A DNA stretch of 64,000 nt. It comes from Paramecium tetraurelia. Its lineage: Eukaryota > Ciliophora > Oligohymenophorea > Peniculida > Parameciidae. Location: contig NW_001799029.1 of NCBI RefSeq assembly GCF_000165425.1, positions 62,001 through 126,000 of the forward strand, written 5' to 3'. Numbering within the stretch: the first letter of the stretch is position 1; every line of letters starts with the position of its first letter. This document shows, piece by piece, positions 12,405 through 24,468 of this stretch. The translations under genes and the position numbers were made by a program. Below the pieces are notes generated by a model. It saw nothing but the letters and a program-made list of their open reading frames with translations. It was not told the DNA's origin and searched no databases.

Positions 12405-13115
12405 TCAATTCTTTTATATATTTTCTATCAATTTAAGAGTTTAGACACAATTCTATTTTGTTTCCTTTCCTGGTTTAATACATAAAATAAGGATGCCTTT
12501 ATCTTTTTTATCTCTAACGAATCCCTTTTGTTCTCGACATACAAGAACATGTTAATCACTTTATGCAATTAATTGATAATTCTTTAAATCTGCTTTTAGA
12601 CTTTTAATCGTCGATTTAAAGTCATCATTGATTTGGACATTAAGTTATTGATTCACTTGATCCGTTTGAATGGATAATTTAAAATATTTAGGCATAACTT
12701 TTTTAATGAGTTCTATAAACAACTATTATTTGCCACTGTGATTCAATCCTATTATTGTTATTAGTTTTGATGCAATAACATCATTGGAACTACTCAAAAC
12801 TGGTTAGTTCAAGTAATAATATTTTAAGGAGTGCACAGTTCCGTCTTAATTGAATTTTTTGACTTCTATTCTTTAGGGAGTCATCAACTTGATTTCATCA
12901 TTCAGTCTATTTGCAATAGGGAAATATAGATAAGGTATTTATTAATTGGTTTGATGATTGGATTGAGAAGCAATTCTACTTTCATTGATGGGTTTGGATT
13001 CGTATTGATTGATGAAGCTTTTTAAACTATTTAAGTATTCTCTGGCTGCTCTTGGTGACATAGCTTATCGCAGGGTAGGAGATTGATATTGAGACATAAT
13101 TGATTAATCGGGCAT
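12405..13115 (-). CDS. Unknown protein with a P-loop-like segment
   Basis: An intronless frame of 236 residues; a second in-frame ATG at 13097 would give 230. After a Ser/Gln-rich head (RQAMSPRAAREYLNSLKS), the middle contains ASKLITIIGLNHSGKQQLF. GLNHSGKQ resembles a nucleotide-binding P loop (GxxxxGK) but lacks the usual Ser/Thr after the Lys. The C terminus alternates charged helix (DDFKSTIKSLKADLKNY) with a short beta-like GILILCIKPGKE. The match to the P-loop pattern is an observation only; no family is claimed. Confidence 0.6.
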
Positions 13116-13313
13116 TTTCTCTTATGGTCTATTCTATCTGGTGAAGGGAGTTTTAGTAATGATGTGACCATAGGGAGATTTGATTAGGGAGGATGAGCTA
13201 TTACTATAATACATTAATAACAGATATTAAAATTATTCTTAACAAATACATTTATAATTGAATAAGATTTATAACCATTTTATCAATATTAATTAACGAA
13301 TAAAATAAAATTA

Positions 13314-14238
13314 ATGAATAACTCAAGATCATCTGCTAGAAAGGGAACCAACAACCTCCCAGTTTAAACTGGAGATATCGAGGAATACATGTAAGATTCT
13401 CAATCAAACATAGATAAATATTGTATGAGCATCAGAAGAGCTGTGAAAAAGCTGGAAAATATTTAGAAGCTGATCAAGCAAAAAAAAGACTTGCTGAATT
13501 AAAAAAAGAATTGGATCAGAAGAATAAATATGAAGTCAAGGACAGACATACTAACGAAAAATAGGAGATTGAGAAGGCCCATCTTGATGAATTTAATCAA
13601 TTTAACGAATTCTGGGATTAAAAAATGGCTGAATTCGATTCAGAAGCTCAAAGAGTTAAAGAATAAGTCCTACAAAGACATGATGAAGAGTTGAGATAAT
13701 TTACAGAAGAATTAGAGAACTCCATTCCAGTCAAGCCAAAAGACTCAGCTGAATTACTCAGTTTGAGAAAGACTGAAGAATCATTAGCCAGACAAGAGAA
13801 GTATTAAATTTAATCCTATAATTAGTTATCAAGAGGCTCATCTAACTCAATAAAGAATACTCTCCATGGAAAGAGATGAATATGAAAAATGGAATGCCTC
13901 GAGAATGTGCAAAATCAGAAACCTTATTTCTCAACTTAAACTTAAGTAAACCAATGAATTAGGTGCATTGTAACAAAGAATCATATCTGGATAGGAAGAA
14001 TAAAGAAAGATTAGATCTTAAGAGTTGGAGAAGTATATTTTAATTAAAATATCGTAGATTACTATAGAAATATTAGAATGTCAGAAAGGAATTAACTAGT
14101 TAATAAAACTAGGAGATTACAAGACTTGATAAAACTATGAAGAATCAATCTATTATGTAATAGTCTAGAATGAACTCATCTAAAATGATGAACTCACAGA
14201 TGAAAAAAGGGGATGAAGAAAACTTCTATATAAAATGA
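13314..14238 (+). CDS. Coiled-coil protein, probably cytoskeletal
   Basis: A 283-residue protein with three short introns (13391-13413, 13801-13825, 14033-14057), each verified by the frame on both sides. Almost all of it is charged coiled coil (KRLAELKKELDQKNKYEVKD, HLDEFNQFNEFWDQKMAEFD). The segment PVKPKDSAELLSLRKTEESL is followed by ARQEK...YQEAHLTQQ, reminiscent of coiled-coil proteins of cilia and basal bodies. The tail is Met/Ser/Gln-rich. Function is unassigned; the cytoskeletal link is inference from composition and family resemblance. Confidence 0.7.
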
Positions 14239-14325
14239 ACATTATTATTATTATATATATAACTTAATATCAATAAACTTTTTATCAATAATTCTTTAGT
14301 ATTTATAAATTTATATTTATTGAAT

Positions 14326-15523
14326 ATGCAGAGAAAAGAATTCTAATTTGTAGAAGAAATGGTAATGGAACTATTTTCGTTGATAGATAAGAGTTCAAAC
14401 CAAAGACTTAAGAACTCCCTTCAAGAACCAATATAATCAATTTAACAATCACTCCAAATTCTTAAAGAATATGAGGAGGAATAGCAAATATTTAATTTTT
14501 TAAAAGTACAATTTGAAAAATTACTCTAAATTGCTAAAACTGATAATCATTTACAAATAGTCTTAGGTAACCAAAAACAATGGTTTTCATTTTTTAACAA
14601 AAAGTTAATTGCTGAAGACAGATTTATTGAATCTATTTGTTATATATCAAAAATGATGTTAAATTAATGCAATACTTACTCTGTCACTTATACTCAATAT
14701 TTAACACAAGAATGTATTTCATTGAACACAAATCAACTCATCACAATTCAATTCAATTTTGATGATTCCCACACTTGTATTACATTTATGGCACCAAAAA
14801 TAATAGAAACTAATTTATTTTTGGTAGACATTGAATTATAGAAGCTTATGCAAAAGATTCCACATTTAGAATAAAGGCTAAATTATGCTGAAAAAAATCA
14901 ACATCTCTTAAAGTTGTGTTTCGATCAATCCAATAAAACTATTAAATTTTGGAGTAATAATGATATTCTTAGTTATCAATTGACTTGCAGGTATGGATAT
15001 AATTATTTTTAGAAAGTCTAAATAATAAGTAGATGATATCAATTACAAAATTTACTTAGATGTTGGAATGGTAATCAAATTATCACAAAATCATAGCTTA
15101 ATAATTGAAGAGTTAAATTTCGAAGATAAATAACCAGATGATATTTAGGATGAAATATACCCAATTTATTTATAAAAAGAAAGTGAAAATTAAAGTCAAA
15201 TTAAAATTAATGATGGAAATTAAGCTGTTCTACTCTCTTTACCATTAAATAGTTCGATTAAATTGAAAAATAAATTGGAAATGCCAAAGGAAGTTGACAT
15301 GACTTTATTTCATGATAATAAAGGATATTTTCTGGAAATTGAGAGTTAAAAATTAGACTATCTTCCCTAATTGTTATCTACAAGGACATAAGACAGATAA
15401 TTACAGTTGAAATCCAGGAATTTAAACTTCGCTTTGGGATTGATAATATTAGGATAAACTAATATTTTGATGAAAATAGATTTGTAGACAATCTGGAATG
15501 GAGAAGGGTTATTTGAAATCTGA
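14326..15523 (+). CDS. Unknown protein
   Basis: A 391-residue protein with one 22-nt intron (14991-15012). The N-terminal ~80 residues are helical (MQRKEFQFVEEMVMELFSLI, then KLLQIAKTDNHLQ). The rest alternates hydrophobic and polar residues like a beta-rich globular fold (HTCITFMAPKIIETNLFLVD, ILSYQLTCRKS). There are no membrane segments, signal peptide or recognised motif. It ends 25 bases before the convergent BAH-PHD gene. Confidence 0.65.
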
Positions 15524-15548
15524 TGAATAATATCAAAAAATTAATGTA

Positions 15549-16266
15549 TCATTAGCAACCTGGACATTTATAATGTTCAATTTGTTCTGCTTCTTCTGGT
15601 TTTATATTAACACAATCCAAATGAAACCACTCTCCACATGTTTCACATTGAATCATTTATATATCAGGATTTTAAGGCATCCTACAAACACATGATTTTG
15701 GCCATTCACCAACTGTTGGCATAGGTTCCATTGTTTTAAGATCTATGGCTGCTCTACTGAAGAATTTCGTTTCTTCTTCATATTCCAATTATGTGTATTG
15801 ATCAAATGTCATCACTTCTATTGGACATTATAATTTATTAGCCGCCAAAAACTCAACATGTGTTGAAAAAAACAATTCCTTAATTGAAATGCATTTCATG
15901 AGTTTCTTATCTAAATTTAGATCTTATTTTGTGTAATACCTAACAGTAATATATGAAATAAAACATACCATTAAACCTATATTACAGGAACATATTGATT
16001 ATTTTAATCTTTAATGCAATAAATCTTGATTAGTTTTCCTGAGTAAACATCATTGTTATTAGCACAGACAGCAACATCTTAATTTAATCTGAAGATTTAA
16101 TTCTTTATTTTTAAGGAATTGTATTGTTTTAGTCTAATGTATAAGCAAAAGGAGTATACCTACTAGGATCTCTTTTAGAAATCAATTAGATAAGTGCAGC
16201 GTATTTTTATTCTCTAATTAATTCATCTATCTTCTTCTATGATATCGAAGTGTCGTCTTCTTTCAT
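15549..16266 (-). CDS. BAH-PHD chromatin reader
   Basis: A 220-residue protein with two introns (16134-16159, 26 nt; 15940-15968, 29 nt). Residues ~45-145 form a BAH domain: [20 protein letters not shown], then QWYYTKQDLNL and [16 protein letters not shown]. The C terminus is a PHD finger ([34 protein letters not shown]) with the Cys4-His-Cys3 zinc-binding set complete. This architecture matches small plant SHL/EBS-like readers, in which PHD fingers bind methylated histone H3. A nuclear chromatin role is inferred from the domains. The second intron splits the BAH domain and must be removed to recover WYY. Confidence 0.9.
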
Positions 16267-17060
16267 AATTTTAATTTTGTTTCTAGATCATTAGTCTTTT
16301 CGATAAAATCAAAGTCCTGAATTTATTTGGGACCAATTTTATAATAATTAAAAATGTATGCAATTGATTTTATTTGATTAATATTAAATTAAGAGTATAT
16401 ATTGAATGTCATCATTTAGAAGACTTCAACATGTTGGATAGTGGTCTATAATCTAATATTAGTAGTAAAAAGTATAAATAAAAATTTAAGATGATTATTA
16501 ATCTATAATATCAATTGCCTATAAATTTAAGCCAGCATAATTGATTTTATCATTGAAGTTACTTTAAGATTTCAAAAAGTCAAAAAAAAACTACTTAAAT
16601 CATAATTTCAAATTTATAAATAGTCAAAGTCATAAATATTATCCTAAATACATAAATTTTTATTTAATATTCTTTAAAAATAAGATCTACCAATGTAAGT
16701 TTTATAATGAAGATAGGAGCAATAATATAGTACCTAATCTTTAAAAGCAATACTTAAAATCTATGAAATTATTAAATAAAATTTAAATGCTAAATACCTT
16801 GAAACTGGAGGACTAATCTTATTGGGTACTGAGATTTAGTAGCAAAATAAGTCCTACTTCTGTAAGTAGCTCAAACTATGAAAATATTAAACAAAAAATA
16901 TTGATAAATAAATAAAAGATTTCAAAGACAAAATAAAATGCTATAGCATCGTTCTAATTTAAATAAACTTATAGTATGAATTAATATTGAAACTAAAAGA
17001 TATTAAAAATTAAATAATCTAAATTATATATATATATAGATTGTAGTATGATAATTGATT
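16267..17060. other. Gap with one unsupported short frame
   Basis: Roughly 800 bases between the BAH-PHD start and the stop of the next minus-strand gene. On the plus strand, about 16735-16884 reads as AKYLETGGLILLGTEI with plausible flanks, but I find no start codon or intron that would give it one. It may be a gene remnant. The rest is AT-rich spacer with no visible signal. Confidence 0.35.
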
Positions 17061-18113
17061 TCAATATCTAGGTTTTCTATTCGTGGCCATTGTCTTTCTC
17101 TCTTATCGCATACAAGCATCTTAATATAATCTTTAATGGGCATTTGATTTTGTGTTTGTATTAGTATTACATTTACTCTTAATTACTCCTATCAATGATA
17201 TATTAAAATGTACTATTTTGATTTAATGATTCTGAAAATATTGATTTACTCATTGATGATTTTGAATGCTATTCCCTAGTTTTGGGAATGTTTGAGAAAT
17301 ACTTGACCGGACTTTTCTATGGTGGTTGATTTTCTTGTTCTTCATAATATATCTTGTTCTTATTGACTAGACTCATTTAACTAAGTTAATTGTAATTGAT
17401 TACATAAATTTTAAGAAAGAATCATCGTCTTCATTTTTTGGTTATGGGATAACAGTGAGAGAAACAGTTTAGTTATTGATTGATAAATTGTTGATTTTTT
17501 AACTAGAGAGGGACTTGGAAGCAGATGGCTGTTACGAAGTTATGTTTGTTTCTGTATTTCTTTTATCTAATTCTTAAATGACTTTGTTGAGGATTTGTTC
17601 AGTCATTTAATCGAAATTAAATTCATTATCCATCTTCTGTGGAGATCTATAGATTAAAGGCAATTATTATGATGCATTTTGGATGGCTAAGTCTGATGAT
17701 TAGGATTGAGTCGATTGATAATGTTACTGAAGATAATGGATGTTAACTCTTGCCGAGGGGAGATCATCAGTAGGTTTCATTTGATTATCGTCACATTGTA
17801 TTTGGACTTCTCGAGTGGTCAAACAAGATTAAGAATATGTTGAATTTTATCTTTATGAGATTTAGAAGGAATTCCTTTTGAATGATGTATCTGATTGTTA
17901 CTCGGTGAGATCAGTCTGAGTGTCAACTGATTATCTATTTAACTTCAATTGCGTTATTTATTTAATCGGAATAGTTTTTTTTATCGATTGCTAATAGGCG
18001 CTTTGCTTTGCAATTTAGGCTTGTTATTTTCTAAAATTGATTATGAAATCTCTGATGGATGGAGAGACTTCATCTCTGAAACTCTTTGATTCTTGCTTAT
18101 CTAATAAGGACAT
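17061..18113 (-). CDS. Gln/Ser/Thr-rich protein, probably disordered
   Basis: A 334-residue protein with introns at 17381-17403 (23 nt) and 17189-17213 (25 nt). It begins MSLLDKQESKSFRDEVSPSI and is dominated by Gln, Ser and Thr. The C-terminal end becomes ordered and basic (QRLYQDACMRQERKTMAT, then NRKPRY); the LYQDA...RQ pattern is common near the ends of ciliate cytoskeletal and EF-hand proteins. The second intron decides the C terminus: without it a different frame would run on. Function unknown. Confidence 0.6.
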
Positions 18114-18452
18114 ATATTCGTTAATTAATATTATTTATAATTGTATACAAATTTATTAATTATAAATTTATATTATTAAAACTTTTGAGATGAGGAATCA
18201 CAAGTGGAAACTATCAGAAAAGAGTTTTCATATTTAATCATTAACCTCTCTTAATCTAATACTAATAATGGGGTTTAAACTATAAATTGAAATTATTATC
18301 TATTTTGAAATTTTAGACTAATTATGAATTTTAATGAGTAGAATTTATATAGTAATCTTATAAATAATAACAGAAGGGGACTCTTTCATTATAATTATTG
18401 TAAATGCAATGAGATATCTATAATACTATTAATGTAATGAAGAAAATATCAT
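18114..18452. other. Spacer
   Basis: About 340 AT-rich bases between two minus-strand genes. I see nothing in it: no long frame, no repeat, no RNA-like fold. Confidence 0.4.
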
Positions 18453-18904
18453 TCATAAATAATCTGAGGAATTGTAGGATTTTTTATTTATTGAGGATAA
18501 GGATTTTAGAATTTCTGTGATATTGTGATTTACAGATTGTTATTTGACGTCTTCATCAGTGTCACAATCATCATCTTGGGTCTGAATTTAAAATAAATTG
18601 TACTCTTTTTTTTAGTTTGCATAATTATCTCTTTTGAAAATTATAAATATTTTTCATTATAACAAGGATATGAAACGAAAGATTCTGATTTTGGATTAAA
18701 GAATTTAGCATCGGGTAATCTGCCAAGAATTTTTTAATATTAATTGTTAATGGAATGTTTCATCTGCAATTTTTGCTATTATTTAATGGTGTCATAATTG
18801 GTTAAGTCAGTTAACTTACGAATGCCATCGGATTTGAGATACTTAGTAGAATGGGTGGAACTAAAAAATGAGCGCAAATTTTACTTATTCTCTTTGGTTT
18901 ACAT
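18453..18904 (-). CDS. Small unknown protein with acidic C terminus
   Basis: A 140-residue protein. The first exon is balanced and clearly coding (KYLKSDGIRKLTDLTNYDTI, QKILGRLPDAKFFNP). A 29-nt intron at 18575-18603 ending in AAG brings in an acidic tail (DDCDTDEDVKQ). An alternative 22-nt acceptor ending CAG would stop translation almost at once, so the tail is less certain than the body. No domain was recognised. Confidence 0.55.
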
Positions 18905-19043
18905 TAGATTAATTAAATATCAAAAGTGAGAATAATAATTTAAATTTATCAATACAATGAGGGAATCATTCAAAATAAAGTAAACAATTAATAAAAATCA
19001 ATGAAATGTCAAAGAATGAAAACCTATTATTATTTTATATAAA

Positions 19044-20325
19044 ATGATTATATTCATAATAGCAACAGTGTCTTGTCTGGACATCAATTTGACAAATCTC
19101 CAATTTAATTATTATAGTTTACCTATATCAGCAAATAATATTACATATCATCTCATAGTGGACACTGGAAATGAAGACATGTGGATATTTGGAAAGAATT
19201 CCAATAGAAGAATTTATTACGAATGCCAAAAGTGTGCCTCAACAGAGAATCAAACCTTGGAATATGCATAGGGCAAGATCTCTGGAGTCAAATACAGTCA
19301 AACATTTTCATTGATGAATCAATCTCTGGATTTGCAAGTAATTGAAGCTTCCAAAGTTGAACACTTTTATTCCATAATAGCCGATGGGGCTGTTGGATTT
19401 AGCAGGAAATAACTGTCTAAAGAAGACAACATATTGAAGAAATTGTATGATTCAAAAGTGATTGATTACAAGCAATTCGGGCTTTTATTAAATGAATAAA
19501 ATTGTTAGCCTACATCTATTTTGATACTAGGAAAACCGAACAAAAATTACTATATCAATGAATTGCAATATGTAAAACCAATACAATCCGAGTAATGGAC
19601 AGTGAAAGGTATATCAGTTGAAATTGTGGGGAAGAACAACAAATATGAATTAGAATCATACTCCCAACTCATAACATTTCACAGTGGAGTATCAAAGATC
19701 CTAATTTCAAAATACAAATTGAATAAGCTTATATCTATTTTCAATGAGAATTACCAATTGAATTGTGAGAAAGAATCATAGAATCAAGTCACTGAAGTAG
19801 TGTGTTCCTATAATGAATAATCATTCCCTGAATTGAATATTAATATCGATGCTAATCTTAGTTTAACACTCTTGCCGCAAGATTACATTGCGTATTGCGA
19901 TTACAATTACTTTTTATAGCACATATGCTATTTAAATTTTCAATAGATCGACAACTAAGACGTGTTAGTTTTGGGTTCTGTTGTTTTACAAAAGTATTAC
20001 ACTCATTACGATGAGACAACATAGTAAATTGGTATTGCTAAATCAATATATTATTGTAAGATATAAATTAATTTTAGAAAGGGATAAATAGAGTTTGAGT
20101 TAACTTGGAAGCAACGTAAACAATAATAGCATGTTATATTTCACAATCCTCTTGGCTTTGGTTTTGTTAATAGTAATTTACATTACAATTAAAATGCTAT
20201 TAAAACAATCAATCCCTTTATATCTGTCTGTCCTAGAGAAGTCATCTTCAAGGTCATAAGAACAGGAAATGGAAGCTATCACATTGAAGACTCAATCAAA
20301 TAGTTAGCCACCTTTGACAACATGA
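19044..20325 (+). CDS. Membrane-anchored pepsin-like protein with one catalytic Asp replaced
   Basis: A 419-residue protein with one 22-nt intron (20056-20077). A short signal peptide (MIIFIIATVSC) is followed by a pepsin-family fold. The first active-site motif VDTGNEDMWIFG is intact. The second, normally D-T/S-G, reads ITFHSGVSKILIS, so the catalytic Asp is His (codon 19680-19682). The C-terminal signature VLVLGSVVLQKYYTHYD followed by IGIAKS is typical. The intron then joins a Ser/Asn linker to one transmembrane helix (FTILLALVLLIVIYI) and a short polar tail. This fits a type I surface or vacuolar membrane protein. With one Asp missing, ordinary aspartic protease activity is unlikely; it may be a pseudoprotease. 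Confidence 0.85.
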
Positions 20326-20720
20326 ATCATATTCTGTATTTTTGGTTTAACTGTATATTACGTGTCAACATAATAAAATATAAAACAAATATTATAACCC
20401 AGGAGCAGTCAAGTGTTTTAGTGAATTCAAAGTACTAGTCCAATAGAGAGAGGAATAATTGAATAAGAGGATTGAAGGTTTCTTTAATTGGATTATTGAA
20501 TTTTTATTAAGTAATTCCCTATTAATTTTTGTTTCTAATATAATCTTCTAAATATCTTTTATAAATTTAAAGTGTTTGAATACTTTTTTTCGGAGTGTTA
20601 TTTTCTATTTATTATTAAAAATTAATGAATACTTATGCGTGATGTTAAATTCTATATTAATAACATTTAAATGTGAGTATAAAATCTTAAAAGCTATCAT
20701 TTTGATTTAATATTAAAATT
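20326..20720. other. Spacer
   Basis: About 400 bases between two plus-strand genes, holding the pepsin-like gene's 3' flank and the kinase promoter. No frame, repeat or RNA is visible. Confidence 0.4.
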
Positions 20721-20729
20721 ATGTAAACA

Positions 20730-22294
20730 ATGGAAATTGAGAAAAAATTCAGTTCATGTGGTGATTACAACATCCTTTAGACTCTTGGGTCTGGACTTCA
20801 TGCAAAGTACATATCTTTTATATAAATTAGAGTGAAATTGGGAGAGCATGACGGAAAGAAAGTGGCCATTAAGATTTTCAAGAGTAACCATGGCACAGCT
20901 TAGAACATCAAAACGCTCACCAACGAAATCAACATTCTCAAATAGCTAAATCATCCCAATTTAGTTAACCTTATTGAATTCAACAGTGCTCTTCCATATA
21001 GAGTAATCATTCATAAATATTTAAATAGAGAAAAAATGGATAAACCGAACCACGTGTGTGCATTATATTGGAATTGGCTGAAGGAGGAGAACTATTTGAG
21101 TACGTAGCCTCATCTGGAAGATTTTCTCCAGAAACTTCTAGATTTTACTTTAAATAATTATTGTCTGCAATGAGTTACATGGCAAGCAAAGACATCTGCC
21201 ACAGAGATTTGAAATTGGAGAATGTCTTGTTGGACGATAACTTCAATCTCAAAGTGGCTGATTTTGGATTCGCCAAAGTTATGGAAACAGCCAAGATAAG
21301 GACAATCCTCGGAACACCTGGTATCATTCATAATATTAACATTTAGGGTACATGGCTCCAGAAATAGTTGCTAAAAAGGATTATAATGGAACTAAGGCAG
21401 ACATATTTTCAGCTGGTGTTATTTTCTTCATTATTCATGCTGGATCCCCACCCTTCTCAACAGCCTCTGATAAGGATCAATACTTCAAATTGATATTATG
21501 TAATAAATGGGAACAATTTTGGACATACCATTTGAAATACAAGGGAGGAAACCCTGAATTTTTCCCACAAGAATTCAGGTATTTATAAAATAATTATAAT
21601 TTTTATAGACATTTGATGATGGGAATGTTGGCCCCAAATCCAGATCAAAGATTCACATTGGAATAATGTATGTAACACCCTTGGGTAAATGGACCTGTGG
21701 CCACTTTAGAATAAATTTAGAACGAATTCAAAAAGAGACATGAAAGAGTTCAAGCTGAAATCCAAGCTTCTAAGATGAAAAAGCAAGCCTAAAAAAATGC
21801 AGGCAACAGTATTGATATCTCATTAAACAATAGAGGGACCTATTGGTGTTTTCAGATCCATCATCGGAGAAAGTGAATAAGAAAACTTTGATGAGACAAT
21901 CAATTAATATAAATTGAATTTTGAGAACAGATTCATGATCAAAGGAAAGGATCAAGGTTTACCAACTGACATCATTGTCTATTAGGATCCAAAGTTTGTG
22001 TTCTGTTATTTACTCAAACATTGTGAAGAGTTCAACTGCAAAGTGGGCAAAATCCATGAGACCAAATACAAAGTATTTACTTAATTTAATTGATAGGTTA
22101 ACTTTGCTGCTGAACAAGATGAAAACTTAGCTTTTTCACTTGAACTTTTAGATTGTGAGGATGAAATGATCAAATTGAACTTGAACAAATTGTCAGGAGA
22201 TTATATTTAATTCAAAGAGATCACTAATAGACTCAGAGATGCCCTCAACAAAAATTATGACGGATTCTTGTAACAGGAAGTTTAACAAGATTGA
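20730..22294 (+). CDS. CAMK/SNF1-like Ser/Thr protein kinase
   Basis: A 469-residue kinase with six introns of 24-30 nt (20807-20830, 21003-21028, 21321-21346, 21579-21608, 21809-21833, 22073-22096). An in-frame ATG at 20721 would add three residues. Visible motifs are VAIKIF (ATP lysine), [13 protein letters not shown] (catalytic loop), VADFGFAKV (metal-binding loop) and [16 protein letters not shown] and the end region resembling a KA1 domain ([19 protein letters not shown]) place it with the SNF1/AMPK-CIPK group of CAMK kinases. The glycine loop is degenerate ([14 protein letters not shown]). Its substrate is unknown. Confidence 0.9.
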
Positions 22295-22313
22295 AAATAT
22301 GAATCAATTTAAA

Positions 22314-23689
22314 TCATCTATAATAGTAAGAATTTAAATTAAAGTCTTCATCGTCGTCATCGTCATCGATTATCGCTCTCTAAGCTCGTTTTGGTTTGAC
22401 AGGTTAAATGGATTTTTGTTGTGACTTGATGTTGTTTATCTCTTGTTATTCAGCCTACTCAGCCAATTCAACTAACTTCTCCTTTTGTCTCTCAATATTT
22501 CTATTCTATTGGACCAGGACTCTGCAATATAATATTAAAACATATGCATAATCACAATTTTGCACCTCCTATAAATCTTGACTCAAATTTTTATAATAGT
22601 AGAATAACGGTACTAAATTAGGTTATAACACATCTTACTCTTTTTGTCTTTATAATCATCTGGAACTTCATCATCATTGTCGAATTCATAAAATCGACTC
22701 CTAAATTAATTTATCTTACTTAAAAATGTATAAATGAAATCTTGTATATTCCCCTCCTTGATTTCTTCTCTCCAGACATTCCTACTCTTTGGATATGTCC
22801 AATTTAACTGTAGATATTAGCGAAAGAATAATGTGATTTTTTCTTCTATTTCCAAGATCATTTTTATGAGAATTTCATCCAAATTATTCACATCCTAGCA
22901 AAATATCAAGTATTCTGGTTTTCCTTCTTGCTTTTTGAATTGATGCAATCCAGTTTGATCCAATTAAAATTCAATATCCTTACTTTTTGATTACACTCGT
23001 TTTTCATTACAGAATTCTTCGGATTCCAATACCAAACATTCTTTCAAAGGCCCATCATCGATTTTGTTGATTAGTTTATGTATTTCTTCTCCATAAAGCA
23101 AATTGAACTTCTTGTTTATTTTAATTAAGACATAATTGGGCATTGCCTAAATAATCCAAACACAGTAGTCTTGATCTCTCAATAGAATCTTCATAGAATT
23201 CACTCCAAATTTTTATAATTCTTTAATGTCAATATCAATTAGATTATTTAATTTTATTATCCTCTCATCAATTTACTCCTTCTCCTTTTCTATTTCCTTA
23301 ATCCTCTTCTTATTTGAAATGGCCAATTGTTTCCTACTCAAGATCTTACGCTCCTCTGATATGATTTCATCCTGCTAACCATACAGTTCATGCAGTTCTT
23401 CCTACCATTATTTCTTAGACTCCTATTTCTTTTCTTTCACAATACCCTTTTAGAACAACTGTATTTTGTTTTAAATCACTCCATTAAACCATTTGCTTTG
23501 AAACGCTAATATATTAACTATAAAAATTAAGATCTCTATTTTGGTATCAAAATCCAAATCGTGAAAGTGCTCATCAGGAATATCAATAGGTTCTGCAATT
23601 TTGTGATGATCTATCAAAAATCTTAGTATATTTGCCATTTCGTTGAAGATCAAACATTAACGAACACATCGACTATTTTATTATGCCAT
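22314..23689 (-). CDS. DDT/WHIM-like chromatin-remodelling accessory protein
   Basis: A 449-residue protein with one 26-nt intron (22613-22638). The N-terminal ~75 residues (IFNEMANILRFLIDHHKIAE, HDLDFDTKIEILIFIVNIL) look like a DDT-type helical module. A charged coiled coil (KQLAISNKKRIKEIEKEKEQ) precedes a WHIM-like part (YCVWIIQAMPNYVLIKINKK), and the C terminus is Gln-rich, then basic, then strongly acidic (IIDDDDDDEDFN). DDT/WHIM proteins are non-catalytic partners of ISWI-type remodellers, contacting linker DNA. The assignment rests on pattern and order, not on diagnostic residues. It is convergent with the kinase, 19 bases between stops. Confidence 0.6.
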
Positions 23690-24468
23690 ATTACTTCTGA
23701 TTTATCAACAATTAAATATATGGGTGATGGATATCATTTAGATGTACTTCCAAATATAAGCAAACCAAATATTCAATCAAAAAAGGTTTTTCATTATTTA
23801 ACTAAATTTTGAGTTTAACTTCAATACCAAACATTAGTAGAAATCATCAAAAGTAAATTATATTTAGACATTCAATTCTTTAGTCTTGAAGAAGGTGTAA
23901 ATTCTGACAACCTATTCGACTGATTTGTATTAAGTTAAGTTTAATTCATCTATTAGCTTTTACATTAAATTTAAATTTTCAATTAATAAATAAGGTAATT
24001 ACTTACTTCAACATAATTGTGATTAAACTTCATTTTAAGCAGCATTCTAAGGAATTTGAATTCTTCAAATAATTTATTATAAAATTACTTCCATTTTAGA
24101 CGGTCCAAATTCTGAGTTAAATGCTTTTTGTAGGAATATTCCAAACAAATAGATAATCAATATTGCATATTAATTGAATATATCCTAAAATTGGTTGTTG
24201 AGTTTGAACTGGTTAATGGCATCAGATTTTGCTATTCTTCAATTATTTTCCATAAAAATGTTTTTGCAGGAGGATGAATGTTCAGAAGTGTAATTTTATA
24301 TGTATATGATTGTCTTTTAATGATATTCAAAAGTTTTCTTTAAATAAAGGTTAAGAACCGAGAAATAGAGATGAGAGAGAACGTGTGCAGTTATAGATGG
24401 ATGAGCAGCAGAGAAGTGACAGAAGGAGGAGGAAATCGTATTTCTGTTGAAACAAATTTAATTAACTT
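23690..24468. other. Gap with a doubtful plus-strand frame
   Basis: Spacer between two divergent starts. A plus-strand frame (about 23729-24067, MDIIQMYFQIQANQIFN) stays open for over 100 codons, and a second near 24190-24340 reads SLNWLMASDFAILQLF. Both are poor in Gly, Ala, Asp and Glu and rich in Phe, Ile, Asn and Gln, as expected by chance. I do not call a gene. Confidence 0.35.
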
